Assembly (NCBI GenBank): GCA_017626555.1 | Contig: JAGAIM010000072.1 | Coordinates: 157,194 to 221,193 of the forward strand | DNA from: Bacteroidales bacterium | Lineage (GTDB): Bacteria; Bacteroidota; Bacteroidia; Bacteroidales; UBA932 | Direction: 5' to 3' | Length of the DNA stretch: 64,000 nt | Shown here: positions 37,726-45,906 of the stretch, piece by piece | Numbering within the stretch: the stretch's first letter is position 1 | Layout: each line of letters starts with the position of its first letter | The notes under the pieces: model-generated | Told to the model about the DNA's origin: nothing | Databases searched by the model: none | The model's input: only the letters and a program-made list of their open reading frames with translations | Translations under genes and position numbers: made by a program

Positions 37726-38856
37726 CTAAAATGCAGAAGGCTTGAGACGAAGACCTCTGTCTTCCGGCAGCCTGAACATCAGGTTCATATTCTGAACCGC
37801 CTGCCCTGCAGCACCTTTCACCAGATTATCAATGGCCGAAGCAATATGCACATATCCATCGTGCAGTTCCACGTGCACCAATCCCTTATTGGTATTCACC
37901 ACCTCTTTCATCGAAATCCCCTCGGCGCTATGGAACACAAAAGGCGACTCAGCATAATAATCCTCGAAGACCTTCCGATAATCCTCCTGACTCATTCCCT
38001 CCACAGCCCTCGTATATACACTCGCAAAAATTCCCCTCGCAAAATCACCCCTCAGCGGCACAAAATTCACAACAACTTCGTTTTGCGTTTCCCGTTCACT
38101 AAGTTCTTGAGGGCAGAAAGGTGAGCAAGGCTGATGGCCGGAATTGGCATTTTCCCACCCCCGGGTAGGGGGAGGGGCCCACTCGGAGAGTGGGAGGGGG
38201 CCAATGGAGGCCGCAGCCTTCGAACCGTATGTACTGAGAACTTTCATCAGATTCTGTCTGATCTCCGCCAGATGCTGATGCGTAAACAACTTATATATCG
38301 AAATATTGTCGCTCCTGTAACTGAAATGCGTCGTCTCTCCCGGCTTCTTGCCCGCTCCTGTCGAACCGGTGATTGCAGTAACGTGGATCTCATTATTTAT
38401 AAGCCCGGCCGCGGCCAAAGGCAAGGTAGCCAACTGGATAGCAGTCGCGAAGCATCCCGGATTGGCAATATCGTGAGCCTTCCGGATCTCCTCCTTGGCG
38501 CTCTCGCAAAGACCATACACAAAATGCCTTCCAGCATAATCACCGTCGAGCCTGAAGTCGTTGCCCAGATCGATTATCCTGCACTCCGGCGATATGTCGT
38601 GACTGTCCACAAACTGCCTTGAAATACCGTGACCAAGACACAGGAATATCACATCAGGATCGTTCAGTTCCTTGCCGAAGCAAAGATCGGTCTCTCCGAT
38701 AAGATCACGGTGCACCGAAGTCACCGATGTACCCTCGGAAGACGTAGTTGTAGCCGCCACAATCTCCACATCCGGATGATTCAGCAGTATCCTGAACAGT
38801 TCTCCTCCTGTATATCCTGTCCCTCCGGCAATCGCCACGCGGATTTTTCTATTCAT
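37726..38856 (-). CDS. argC: N-acyl-gamma-glutamyl-phosphate reductase with palindromic insertion
   Basis: This is a 376-residue NADPH-dependent semialdehyde dehydrogenase. NADP loop is IAGGTGYTGGELFRIL; active-site Cys is in ANPGCFATAIQL; GSTGAGKKPGETTHF and the HQHLAEIRQNL helix follow. Between that helix and NFVPLRGDFARGIFAS there is an extra stretch of roughly 45 residues; the part at ~215-240 (LPLSEWAPPPTRGWENA) is encoded by a palindromic element (38136-38212). Usual bacterial ArgC is ~320-345 residues. Start at 38856 overlaps argG by 8 bp. Confidence 0.9.
   Translation of the reverse strand: MNRKIRVAIAGGTGYTGGELFRILLNHPDVEIVAATTTSSEGTSVTSVHRDLIGETDLCFGKELNDPDVIFLCLGHGISRQFVDSHDISPECRIIDLGNDFRLDGDYAGRHFVYGLCESAKEEIRKAHDIANPGCFATAIQLATLPLAAAGLINNEIHVTAITGSTGAGKKPGETTHFSYRSDNISIYKLFTHQHLAEIRQNLMKVLSTYGSKAAASIGPLPLSEWAPPPTRGWENANSGHQPCSPFCPQELSERETQNEVVVNFVPLRGDFARGIFASVYTRAVEGMSQEDYRKVFEDYYAESPFVFHSAEGISMKEVVNTNKGLVHVELHDGYVHIASAIDNLVKGAAGQAVQNMNLMFRLPEDRGLRLKPSAF
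38136..38212. repeat. GC-rich palindromic element B, inside argC
   Basis: Outer arms GGCC...ATTGGC (38136-38148) and GCCAAT...GGCC (38200-38212) are partly paired (10 of 13). Inside are two hairpins, CCCCC/GGGGG at 38158-38172 and CCCACTC/GAGTGGG at 38178-38194. Same architecture and core motif CCACCCCCGG as element C. Confidence 0.8.
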
Positions 38857-40042
38857 CTTCCGAACCATTTACAGAGTAATATATTTTCAGCGGATTTGCG
38901 ATGACCTTGGTAAATCCGATCACATCACGTCCGGAATATGACTTGTTCACCTCACCGTATGCTCCGAACTTCGAACTCATAAGGTCGTGTTCGCTTGTAC
39001 ATCCCAGAACGGAGAAATGATAAGGCATAAGGGCAATCTCCACTTCACCGGTCACATTCTGCTCGATGCTGTCCATCATTGCTTCCATATCCCTGCATAC
39101 AGGATCGAGGTACATAGCCTCGTGCATCTGCTGGCCGTACCATCCTGCAATCTGCTCTTTCCAATACAACTGTCCCTTTGTGAGGGTATGCTTCTCAAGA
39201 AGATGATGAGCCTTGATGATTACAAGAGGAGCCGCTGCCTCGAAGCCTACGCGTCCCTTGATGCCGATGATCGTGTCCCCGATATGAATGTCACGTCCGA
39301 TGCCGAATGGAGCCGCTGCATCGCGCACAGCCTTGATCACATCCACAGGATTCATCTCCACGCCGTTGAATGCTACAGGCTCACCCTTGCGGAAGCCTAT
39401 CTTTATATGTTCCGGTTCTGTCTTGGTGACCTTGGTAGGATATGCCTCTTCCGGAAGATAACCATCTGATGAAAGAGTCTCCACTCCACCGATGCTTGTG
39501 CCCCAAAGTCCCTGATTGATAGAGTATTTAGCCTTCTCCCAGGTGAAGTCATAACCGTGCTGCTGAAGGAAATCGATCTCGTACTGACGTGTGAATCCGT
39601 GTTCGCGAACTGGTGCTATGATCTCCACAGAAGGGGCGAGGATCTCAAAGACAATGTCGAAGCGGACCTGGTCATTGCCTGCTCCGGTACTTCCGTGTGC
39701 AACCGCATCCGCTCCGATAGCCTTTACCTGCTTCAGTACTTCCAGAGCCTGGAAAACGCGTTCCGAACTTACTGAAAGCGGATATGTCGCATTCTTCAGT
39801 ATATTGCCATAGATGAGATATCTTATACCTTTTTCATAATATGTATTTACCGCATTCACATTTTTATGTGATGCTGCTCCGAGCCTGATTGCACGTTCTT
39901 CGATGGCTTTTTCTTCTTCTGCTGAAAATCCACCGGTATTTACCATTACGGTGTGTACCTCATATCCTTGTTCCTTGAGGTAAGGGACACAGAATGACGT
40001 GTCCAGTCCGCCGCTGAAGGCGAGTACTACTTTCTTGCTCAT
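38849..40042 (-). CDS. argG: Argininosuccinate synthase
   Basis: This is a 397-residue ATP-dependent ligase joining citrulline and aspartate. The ATP loop VVLAFSGGLDTSFCVPYL, VAHGSTGAGNDQVRFD and EYGEVNKSYSGRDV-type C-terminal segment (here GAYGEVNKSYSGRDVIG) identify it. Start 40042 is preferred because it follows the acetyltransferase stop by 4 bp; an upstream ATG would overlap that gene. Confidence 0.94.
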   Translation of the reverse strand: MSKKVVLAFSGGLDTSFCVPYLKEQGYEVHTVMVNTGGFSAEEEKAIEERAIRLGAASHKNVNAVNTYYEKGIRYLIYGNILKNATYPLSVSSERVFQALEVLKQVKAIGADAVAHGSTGAGNDQVRFDIVFEILAPSVEIIAPVREHGFTRQYEIDFLQQHGYDFTWEKAKYSINQGLWGTSIGGVETLSSDGYLPEEAYPTKVTKTEPEHIKIGFRKGEPVAFNGVEMNPVDVIKAVRDAAAPFGIGRDIHIGDTIIGIKGRVGFEAAAPLVIIKAHHLLEKHTLTKGQLYWKEQIAGWYGQQMHEAMYLDPVCRDMEAMMDSIEQNVTGEVEIALMPYHFSVLGCTSEHDLMSSKFGAYGEVNKSYSGRDVIGFTKVIANPLKIYYSVNGSEDE

Positions 40043-40046
40043 ATAT

Positions 40047-40646
40047 TTAATTCTTTTGTTCTCCATCTTTAAGGTTCACGAGTTCCGGATGAGCCGGGTT
40101 CAGAACTTCAATATGTTCTGCGGGATCATAAAGAAGTCCGGTACAGAGGCACATCCTATAATCATTGGTTTCAAGTATTTCATAGTTCCTGCAACCCTGG
40201 CAGCCTTTCCAGAATTCGGGGTCGTCAGTAAGCGCGGCAAATGTCACAGGACGGAAGCCTAGTTCGTAATTCATTTTCATTACGGCTGCTCCTGTCGTTA
40301 TGCTGAAAATCTTTGCTTCCGGGAAAAGTTCACGTGACAATTGGAATATTCTTTTCTTGATTCTCATTGCCAGTCCGATACCTCTGAATGCGTGCGCTAC
40401 GATGAGCCCTGAGTTGGCCACATATTTTTTGCCACCCCAAGTCTCGATATAGGAAAAACCTGCGAAACGCCCGTCTTCTACGATTGCTATGATAGCCTTG
40501 CCTGCCAATATTTTTTCTGAAATATATTCAGGTGTTCTTCTTGCTATTCCTGTGCCTCTTTCTCTGGCTGATAAGAGGATTTCTTCACAGACTTCATCTG
40601 CATACACTATGTGGCTTGGATCAGCCACCACTACTTTTATCTGCAT
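40047..40646 (-). CDS. GNAT N-acyltransferase, probable first step of arginine synthesis
   Basis: This is a 199-residue GNAT-fold acyltransferase. The acetyl-CoA motif is VAHAFRGIGLAMRIKKRIF, preceded by the FAGFSYIETW beta strand; KIFSITTGAAVMKMNYELGF follows. There is no ArgJ and no classical ArgA (kinase-like plus GNAT) in the window, and a GNAT gene heads the arg operon in Bacteroides as I recall, so it likely makes N-acetyl- or N-succinylglutamate. The C-terminal CQGCRNYEILETNDYRMCLCTG is Cys-rich; metal binding is possible. The start at 40646 follows a structured leader of ~220 nt. Confidence 0.8.
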   Translation of the reverse strand: MQIKVVVADPSHIVYADEVCEEILLSARERGTGIARRTPEYISEKILAGKAIIAIVEDGRFAGFSYIETWGGKKYVANSGLIVAHAFRGIGLAMRIKKRIFQLSRELFPEAKIFSITTGAAVMKMNYELGFRPVTFAALTDDPEFWKGCQGCRNYEILETNDYRMCLCTGLLYDPAEHIEVLNPAHPELVNLKDGEQKN

Positions 40647-40868
40647 AAATAACGTTGTTTTCGTGATAGAAGTCAAAATACAATCTTGTTCCGTTGCTGC
40701 GGAACAGAGATGCTTCTGATTTGATACGGATTGCCCTCATTGAGGGATTCGGTCCGGACCCTAACGGCAAGACAAACCGAGATTGTCAATTGCAATTGGG
40801 AGGGAAATGCTTCGAAAGCCCCTCCTAAAGTCGGACGAATATTTGAATGAATGAGACCATAATTGATG
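40647..40868 (-). promoter_or_regulatory. Structured leader of the arg operon
   Basis: The gap between the GNAT gene and the divergent gene at 40952 is 305 bp. From the -7 box at 40869-40876 a leader of ~215 nt would be made. It contains several dyads on the minus strand: ACAATCT/AGATTGT closing a large domain, GGTCCGGACC, CCCTC-AAT-GAGGG, and GTTCCG/CGGAAC followed by AAGATTGTATTTT. This could be an attenuator, an ArgR-independent RNA switch or an unrelated repeat element. No known riboswitch consensus was recognised. Confidence 0.45.
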
Positions 40869-40876
40869 CAAATATA
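40869..40876 (-). promoter_or_regulatory. Bacteroides-type -7 box for arg operon
   Basis: The minus strand reads TATATTTG, an exact TAnnTTTG match. It is ~220 bp upstream of the first arg start codon and back to back with the promoter at 40898. Confidence 0.5.
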
Positions 40877-40897
40877 CATAATATAATGAAAAATTGC

Positions 40898-40905
40898 TAA
40901 CTTTG
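40898..40905 (+). promoter_or_regulatory. Bacteroides-type -7 box for the 40952 gene
   Basis: TAACTTTG matches TAnnTTTG, 46 bp upstream of the GTG start at 40952. Confidence 0.5.
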
Positions 40906-40951
40906 ACGAAATTTAATTCCCGTTTCATTTGGATTCCAGCATATTCGGCAA

Positions 40952-41182
40952 GTGGCAAAGAAAAGAAACAATACAGGCATCGATCCTGAATACCTGAAGA
41001 AGCAGAAGGAGGCGCTGGTGCGTCGCCATAGGCAGGTCATCTATCTGAATGATAGTGAGATGGCAGCAATCAGACAGTATTGCGACAGATTCAGGGTGGG
41101 AACCAAAGCGGTTCTTTTCCGTGAGGCCATTATGGAGAAAGTGCTGTCGGAACTGGATGACAACCATCCTACTTTATTTTAA
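40952..41182 (+). CDS. Small ribbon-helix-helix-like conserved protein
   Basis: This is a 76-residue protein with a GTG start. The centre (VIYLNDSEMAAIRQYC) followed by VGTKAVLFREAIMEKVLSEL has the strand-helix-helix pattern of CopG/Arc-type DNA-binding proteins; the N-terminus is highly basic. I recall similar small proteins in Bacteroides ending in HPTLF, with no known function. It is followed 6 bp later by the TSCPD gene and is probably co-transcribed. Confidence 0.65.
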   Translation: MAKKRNNTGIDPEYLKKQKEALVRRHRQVIYLNDSEMAAIRQYCDRFRVGTKAVLFREAIMEKVLSELDDNHPTLF

Positions 41183-41188
41183 GGAACT

Positions 41189-41563
41189 ATGAAGAAGATT
41201 ATCATCGCAATTTTTGTAGCCTTTGTGTCAGTGGCTGCAGGCGCACAGGAACAACAGCAGGTTATGGAGCAGAGTGTCAATGATTATAATATCGTCAGCG
41301 ACGAAGTGGTGGATGGAGTCAGATATGTGACCGCTACTCCAAGCGCAAAGGTATGCTCGAAGCAGATCGACATAGAAATCAAGGACGGCATCATTCAGAA
41401 GGTCGTCTATACCAGAGGATGTGAAGGAAATGCCAAGGGTATAGGAGCCTTGATAAAGGATATGTCAGTCGAAGAGGCCATCAGACGTCTTGACGGCATC
41501 ACCTGCGGCAAACGCGGAACTTCGTGTCCTGACCAATTGGCCAGAATCCTGAAGGCATTATAA
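41189..41563 (+). CDS. Exported TSCPD-domain protein
   Basis: This is a 124-residue protein. Residues 1-20 (MKKIIIAIFVAFVSVAAGAQ) form a Sec signal peptide. The rest is a TSCPD domain: conserved Cys in AKVCSKQIDIEI, VVYTRGCEGNAKGIGALI, GITCGKRGTSCPDQLARIL. Four Cys (VCSK, GCEG, ITCG, TSCP) match the family. TSCPD domains are usually cytoplasmic or at the end of B12-dependent ribonucleotide reductase, so export is unusual. The function is unknown; metal binding is plausible. It ends in the terminator shared with tdk. Confidence 0.85.
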   Translation: MKKIIIAIFVAFVSVAAGAQEQQQVMEQSVNDYNIVSDEVVDGVRYVTATPSAKVCSKQIDIEIKDGIIQKVVYTRGCEGNAKGIGALIKDMSVEEAIRRLDGITCGKRGTSCPDQLARILKAL

Positions 41564-41602
41564 GAAGAAAAGGAAGCACTTAAAGCGCTTCCTTTTCTTC
41601 TT
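41562..41602. terminator. Bidirectional terminator between TSCPD gene and tdk
   Basis: AAGAAGAAAAGGAAGC (41562-41577) and GCTTCCTTTTCTTCTT (41587-41602) form a perfect 16-bp stem with T-rich ends in both directions. It overlaps the last codons of tdk (KEEKEAL). Confidence 0.9.
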
Positions 41603-42161
41603 TTATGGCTGCATTGTAGCAGTGTCTGCAGAGAGGCTCGTAAATGTCTGTCTCTCCGAGGACTACCAGTTCATTGCTTTTTGAAAGTCTATGCGAATGG
41701 TTGGCCGGACTGCCGCATTTCACACAGATGGCGTGCACTTTCTGGATGTCTTCCGCTACAGCCATAAGTGCAGGCATCGGGCCGAAAGGTTTGCCCAAAA
41801 AGTCTGTGTCCAGACCTGCGATGATCACTCTGACACCTCGGTTGGCCAATGTCTGAACAACTTCGACGATGGAATTGTCGAAGAACTGTGCCTCGTCGAT
41901 TCCGATTACTTCTGCGTCATTTGAAAGTTCCAGCATCTTGGCCGGCGAGTCTATCGGAATGGAAGGAATGCTGTGCGCATCGTGTGATACGACTTTGTCT
42001 TCAGAATATCTGACATCTATGCAAGGCTTGTAGATCTCCACTTTCTGCTTGGCGAACTGTGCTCTTTTCATTCTTCTTATGAGTTCTTCAGTCTTTCCTG
42101 AGAACATTGATCCGCAGATTACTTCGATTGAACCTGCTTTTTTTGCGATTTCTAAAAACAT
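41580..42161 (-). CDS. tdk: Thymidine kinase
   Basis: This is a 193-residue type II thymidine kinase. The P-loop is [27 protein letters not shown] is the Walker B/lasso region; Zn-binding Cys are in CVKCGSP and CRHC. It phosphorylates thymidine in the salvage pathway. The start at 42161 ([15 protein letters not shown]) gives the usual length; longer in-frame ATGs exist upstream. A TATATTTG -7 box is at 42221-42228. Confidence 0.95.
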   Translation of the reverse strand: MFLEIAKKAGSIEVICGSMFSGKTEELIRRMKRAQFAKQKVEIYKPCIDVRYSEDKVVSHDAHSIPSIPIDSPAKMLELSNDAEVIGIDEAQFFDNSIVEVVQTLANRGVRVIIAGLDTDFLGKPFGPMPALMAVAEDIQKVHAICVKCGSPANHSHRLSKSNELVVLGETDIYEPLCRHCYNAAIKEEKEAL

Positions 42162-42220
42162 TTCCTTACTTTGTATATTACTCCGGTGATTAATCAAATC
42201 CCTCATTATATCGGGGAATG

Positions 42221-42228
42221 CAAATATA
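42221..42228 (-). promoter_or_regulatory. Bacteroides-type -7 box for tdk
   Basis: The minus strand reads TATATTTG, an exact TAnnTTTG match, 60 bp before the tdk start at 42161. Confidence 0.5.
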
Positions 42229-42243
42229 GACAATTATTGTTTT

Positions 42244-42909
42244 ATGGAAAATAGAGAGCAGGAGATTTTATCCGAAATAAAATCAATGATGGCTTCGATA
42301 AGAAGCCAGTTGGAACAATTGGACGCTAAGATGGCTGAACTTCAGCAAGTCGTTGATCCTGTGGGATTTGAGGCTGATTCTGTCAATATTGAAATAGATG
42401 ATATTGATGTAATGCCGGTGCCTGTAGAGGTCGAGTCTGTCGAGATGCCTCTTGTGATGGAAGAACCGGAACCAGAACCGGAGCCGGAGCAGCCGCAGCC
42501 GGAGGAAGATGATGACGATCTTCCGTTTGGCGATCTTCCCGAGGCAAAGGATGATGCAGCGGGAATATTTGAAGAACCAGAAACCGTCACCGTCGCTTCC
42601 CGTGCGGCAGATGTCGCCAAACCGACCATCAATGATTCTCTTGCTGCCGATCAGGCTTGGAGGAAGGATATGCCGGGCACTCCGGTCAGAGATATCAGGA
42701 GCGCAATTTCTCTCAATGACAGGGTGATATTCATCAATCTTCTTTTCGATGAAGATGCTCAGGCTTTTGTCGATACTCTCTTGCACATCAATTCTATGGA
42801 AACCCTTGATCAGGTCGTAGATTTTGTGACCGCAGCATATCCGCAGTGGGATCTCAATTCCGAACTTGTCTATAGGTTTATGATGGCTGTCCGCCGTAAG
42901 GTCAAATAA
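42244..42909 (+). CDS. Acidic linker protein, Bacteroidales hypothetical
   Basis: This is a 221-residue cytoplasmic protein that I cannot assign to a function. Residues 1-40 are a predicted coiled coil (EILSEIKSMMASIRSQLEQL). Residues ~75-100 are a Glu/Pro-Asp low-complexity stretch (EPEPEPEPEQPQPEEDDDD). The C-terminal ~75 residues (DIRSAISLNDRVIFINLLFD ... WDLNSELVYRFMMAVRRK) form a compact helical domain that I recall in Bacteroides hypothetical proteins. It lies 6 bp before rsmI, so the two are co-transcribed. Confidence 0.7.
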   Translation: MENREQEILSEIKSMMASIRSQLEQLDAKMAELQQVVDPVGFEADSVNIEIDDIDVMPVPVEVESVEMPLVMEEPEPEPEPEQPQPEEDDDDLPFGDLPEAKDDAAGIFEEPETVTVASRAADVAKPTINDSLAADQAWRKDMPGTPVRDIRSAISLNDRVIFINLLFDEDAQAFVDTLLHINSMETLDQVVDFVTAAYPQWDLNSELVYRFMMAVRRKVK

Positions 42910-42915
42910 AGGAAT

Positions 42916-43638
42916 ATGCCTGGAGTATTGTATATAGTGCCGACACCTGTCGGCAATCTGGAAGATATGACTTTCAGGGCCATAAGAGTACTGAAGGAAG
43001 CCGATCTCATATTGGCGGAGGATACAAGAACGAGTTCGGTTCTTCTGAAGCATTACGATATAAAGGGGCGTCTGGAATCTCATCATAAATTCAACGAGCA
43101 TAAGACTGCATCTATGATCAAGGAGCGTATTCTGGCAGGTCTGAATGTCGCACTGATCAGTGATGCGGGAACTCCTGGTATTTCTGATCCTGGTTTTCTA
43201 CTTGTAAGGACTTGCGCTCAGGAAGGAATTGAAGTCCAGACTCTTCCCGGAGCCACGGCCTTTGTCCCGGCCTTGGTCTCGTCAGGCTATCCTTGTGACA
43301 GGTTCTGTTTCGAGGGATTCCTGCCTCAGAAAAAAGGACGGCAGACACGCTTGACAGAATTGTCAGAGGAAACAAGGACAATGATATTCTACGAGTCTCC
43401 ATATCGTTTGGTCAAGACTTTGGAGCAATTCGCAGAGTTCTTTGGATCTGAGCGTGAGTGTTCTGTTGCGAGGGAGATTTCCAAGAAATTTGAGGAACAT
43501 AAACGTGGCAGTCTGGCGGAAGTGTCATCCTGGTATAAGGAGCACGAGCCGAAGGGTGAGATTGTTATAATTGTGGCGGGAGCGCCAGAGAAGAAGAAAG
43601 AGAGAAAATCATATCGTAAGGCAGACGAAGAAGAATAA
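42916..43638 (+). CDS. rsmI: 16S rRNA 2'-O-methyltransferase RsmI
   Basis: This is a 240-residue SAM-dependent tetrapyrrole-methylase-fold enzyme that methylates the ribose of C1402 in 16S rRNA. Signature YIVPTPVGNLEDMTFRAI, LAEDTRTSSVLLKHY, LISDAGTPGISDPGF and PGATAFVPALVSSGYP are all present. The C-terminus is highly basic/acidic (KKKERKSYRKADEEE). It ends before an intrinsic terminator at 43680-43722. Confidence 0.95.
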   Translation: MPGVLYIVPTPVGNLEDMTFRAIRVLKEADLILAEDTRTSSVLLKHYDIKGRLESHHKFNEHKTASMIKERILAGLNVALISDAGTPGISDPGFLLVRTCAQEGIEVQTLPGATAFVPALVSSGYPCDRFCFEGFLPQKKGRQTRLTELSEETRTMIFYESPYRLVKTLEQFAEFFGSERECSVAREISKKFEEHKRGSLAEVSSWYKEHEPKGEIVIIVAGAPEKKKERKSYRKADEEE

Positions 43639-43679
43639 AAAATATTCAAAAGACATAAAAAACAGAAAAACTTTACATA

Positions 43680-43722
43680 AAAAAGAGCAAAACTTTGCCT
43701 GGCGCATTGTTTTGCTCTTTTT
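43680..43722 (+). terminator. Intrinsic terminator after rsmI
   Basis: AAAAAGAGCAAAAC (43680-43693) pairs with GTTTTGCTCTTTTT (43709-43722), 14 bp perfect, ending in a T run. Confidence 0.85.
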
Positions 43723-43753
43723 GATTGTTGATTTTTGCGGAAATGGAAATGAT

Positions 43754-44623
43754 ATGGGAAAAGAAAACAAGTCCGGGCTTTCTGAATCATTTGTCGTAGG
43801 GGTGATTGCTCTGGTATTCCTTATTGTGGGATATCAGACTGCTCTGTTCATTCATAATGCTGCCGTTGTCAGGATTGCGGCTGCCAGAGATGTACCGGAT
43901 ACGGTATATGTCTTCGGGAATGCAGTTCAGGGGCAGTCGTCCGACAGTGTACCTCATACGATAAGGCGGAATGCCACTCATTCAGCCCGAGTGCAGGCTG
44001 TGAGAGAAAATGTACCGAGAAAGAAGGTGGAGAGTTTCTTGTTTGATCCCAATACTGTTTCAGTTGATGATTTATGCCGTTTGGGCTTTACGGTAAAACA
44101 GGCTCGGAGTATTGATAAATATCGTTCAAGCGGAGGACGTTTCAGACGGAAAGATGATTTCAGAAAGTCGTATGTGGTATCAGACAGTATTTACAGGAGG
44201 CTTGAACCATATATAGATATTCCTCTTATCGATCTCAATACTGCCGATTCGGCAGCATTTGATGCTCTTCCAGGCATAGGAGGATGGTTCGCTTCCAAGA
44301 TGCTTGCACACAGGAAGGCATTAGGAGGATATTCCTATAAGGAGCAATTGATGGATATTTACCGTTTCGATCAGGAAAAATTTGATGGACTGAGCGACCT
44401 TATTGTCGTGAGTCCGGAAAACATTACCCCTTATCCATTATGGAGCCTGCCTGCTGATTCCCTCAGGCAACATCCATATATCGCAGATGATGAGACGGCT
44501 CGTGCCGTAGTCCTATTCCGTGACAATAATCCGAAAGAACTTTGGACAATAGTAGAACTGAAAAATGCTGGAGTCATAAGCGAAGACGCAGCATCAAGAC
44601 TGTCCCGCTGTATCCTGAAATAA
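43754..44623 (+). CDS. Membrane-anchored helix-hairpin-helix protein (ComEA-like)
   Basis: This is a 289-residue protein. The start at 43754 is chosen because the longer reading frame would run through the rsmI terminator. An N-terminal transmembrane helix (SFVVGVIALVFLIVGYQTAL) precedes several helix-hairpin-helix repeats: VDDLCRLGFTVKQARSI, IDLNTADSAAFDALPGIGGW-type and WTIVELKNAGVISEDAASRL. HhH motifs bind DNA without sequence preference; ComEA is the DNA receptor of uptake systems, but Bacteroidetes proteins of this type have not been proven to act so. It is convergent with recA. Confidence 0.8.
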   Translation: MGKENKSGLSESFVVGVIALVFLIVGYQTALFIHNAAVVRIAAARDVPDTVYVFGNAVQGQSSDSVPHTIRRNATHSARVQAVRENVPRKKVESFLFDPNTVSVDDLCRLGFTVKQARSIDKYRSSGGRFRRKDDFRKSYVVSDSIYRRLEPYIDIPLIDLNTADSAAFDALPGIGGWFASKMLAHRKALGGYSYKEQLMDIYRFDQEKFDGLSDLIVVSPENITPYPLWSLPADSLRQHPYIADDETARAVVLFRDNNPKELWTIVELKNAGVISEDAASRLSRCILK

Positions 44624-44732
44624 AACCGACAGACCGGTAACATAAAGGCGACGTGCCACCCCCGGCTAGGGGGTGCCTCCCGACAGGGAGGCGGGGGTCG
44701 CCGGAATGTTACCGGTCTGTCGGTTTTATTTC
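44617..44732. repeat. GC-rich palindromic element C between HhH gene and recA
   Basis: Perfect 27-bp arms (44617-44643 and 44706-44732) have A-rich and T-rich ends, so they may be a bidirectional terminator. Inside are GGCGAC/GTCGCC (44647-44652 with 44697-44702), CACCCCC/GGGGGTG (44657-44675) and GCCTCCC/GGGAGGC (44675-44692). This matches the nested structure of element A. Confidence 0.9.
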
Positions 44733-45760
44733 TAGTCTTCTACAGTAAGAAGCGCCTCGCGTATCTTTGCTTCAATCTCCTCGCAAAGTTCCACATTATC
44801 AGTCAGCAGTTGCTTGACAGCCTCTCTTCCTTGAGCCAGTTTGCTTTCGCCGTAACTGAACCACGAACCGCTCTTCTTGATGATGTTGAATTCAACTCCA
44901 AGGTCGATGATCTCACCTACACGTGAGATTCCTTCTCCGAATACGATATCGAATTCTGCTTTCTTGAATGGCGGAGCCATCTTGTTCTTGACAATCTTGA
45001 CCTTGGTACGGTTTCCAAGTGCTTCGTCACCGTCCTTGATCTGTGTAGTCCTGCGTACATCTACGCGAACTGATGCGTAGAACTTCAAAGCATTACCTCC
45101 GGTGGTTGTTTCAGGGTTGCCGAACATTACTCCTATCTTGTCGCGGAGTTGGTTGATGAAGATGCAGCAAGTATTGGTCTTGCTGATGTTCGCTGTGAGT
45201 TTCCTCAGGGCCTGGCTCATAAGCCTTGCCTGAAGACCCATCTTGGAATCACCCATTTCTCCTTCGATTTCTGCCTTAGGAGTGAGGGCTGCGACGGAGT
45301 CTATGACAATGATGTCAATCGCTCCTGAACGGATAAGGTTGTCAGCGATTTCAAGAGCCTGTTCTCCATTGTCAGGCTGGGAAATCAGCAATGTCTCGAG
45401 GTCAACGCCGAGATTTCTGGCGTATGTCCTGTCAAACGCGTGTTCCGCGTCAATGATTGCAGCAATGCCACCCTGTTTCTGCGCCTGTGCGATGGCGTGG
45501 ATGGCAAGTGTGGTCTTACCGCTTGATTCCGGTCCGTAGATCTCGATTACCCTTCCGCGCGGATATCCTCCGATGCCGAGTGCAGCATCAAGAGCGATGG
45601 AACCGCTAGGAATGACCGAAACCTCCCATTTAGGCTGATCCCCTAACTTCATAATCGTACCTTTGCCGTAATCTTTCTCAATCTTGTCAATCGTCGCCTG
45701 CAATGCCTTGAGTTTCGCAGCATTGATGCCGGTACCGTCCTGTACTTCTTCTTTAGCCAT
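44732..45760 (-). CDS. recA: Recombinase RecA
   Basis: This is a 342-residue RecA. Walker [17 protein letters not shown], Walker [17 protein letters not shown] and the L2 loop [19 protein letters not shown] are intact. It polymerises on ssDNA for recombination and SOS co-protease activity. The start at 45760 ([13 protein letters not shown]) is chosen by family length. A TAATTTTG -7 box at 45790-45797 gives a short leader. The stop overlaps the end of palindromic element C. Confidence 0.98.
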   Translation of the reverse strand: MAKEEVQDGTGINAAKLKALQATIDKIEKDYGKGTIMKLGDQPKWEVSVIPSGSIALDAALGIGGYPRGRVIEIYGPESSGKTTLAIHAIAQAQKQGGIAAIIDAEHAFDRTYARNLGVDLETLLISQPDNGEQALEIADNLIRSGAIDIIVIDSVAALTPKAEIEGEMGDSKMGLQARLMSQALRKLTANISKTNTCCIFINQLRDKIGVMFGNPETTTGGNALKFYASVRVDVRRTTQIKDGDEALGNRTKVKIVKNKMAPPFKKAEFDIVFGEGISRVGEIIDLGVEFNIIKKSGSWFSYGESKLAQGREAVKQLLTDNVELCEEIEAKIREALLTVED

Positions 45761-45789
45761 AAATGTATAAGTATTAAATGTTAACAAAG

Positions 45790-45797
45790 CAAAATTA
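45790..45797 (-). promoter_or_regulatory. Bacteroides-type -7 box for recA
   Basis: The minus strand reads TAATTTTG, matching TAnnTTTG, 30 bp before the recA ATG. A weak TTGG lies ~21 bp upstream. Confidence 0.5.
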
Positions 45798-45893
45798 ATG
45801 AAAATAAGGAATTTCTCCAACTTTTCAGGAGCAAAATTACCCGTCTTTTGTGCTAAAATGAAGCACAAGTGAATTAATGTGAGAAAAAAAACG

Positions 45894-45901
45894 TAATTTT
45901 G
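45894..45901 (+). promoter_or_regulatory. Bacteroides-type -7 box abutting rlmN start
   Basis: TAATTTTG matches TAnnTTTG but ends only 5 bp before the ATG at 45907. If used, transcription would start at or near the start codon, giving a leaderless mRNA. Confidence 0.4.
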
Positions 45902-45906
45902 TGGAT

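Noticed and set aside
40673-40958. Short minus-strand ORFs in the arg leader
   Set aside because: They follow the hairpins of a non-coding region; no start context or motif. One could be a repeat-encoded spurious ORF.
42283-43101. 272-codon minus-strand ORF opposite the acidic protein and rsmI
   Set aside because: Composition is the mirror of the acidic low-complexity stretch; both plus-strand genes are better supported.
43571-43753. Long N-terminal extension of the HhH protein
   Set aside because: It would be read through the rsmI terminator and is basic low complexity; the ATG at 43754 precedes a clean membrane helix.
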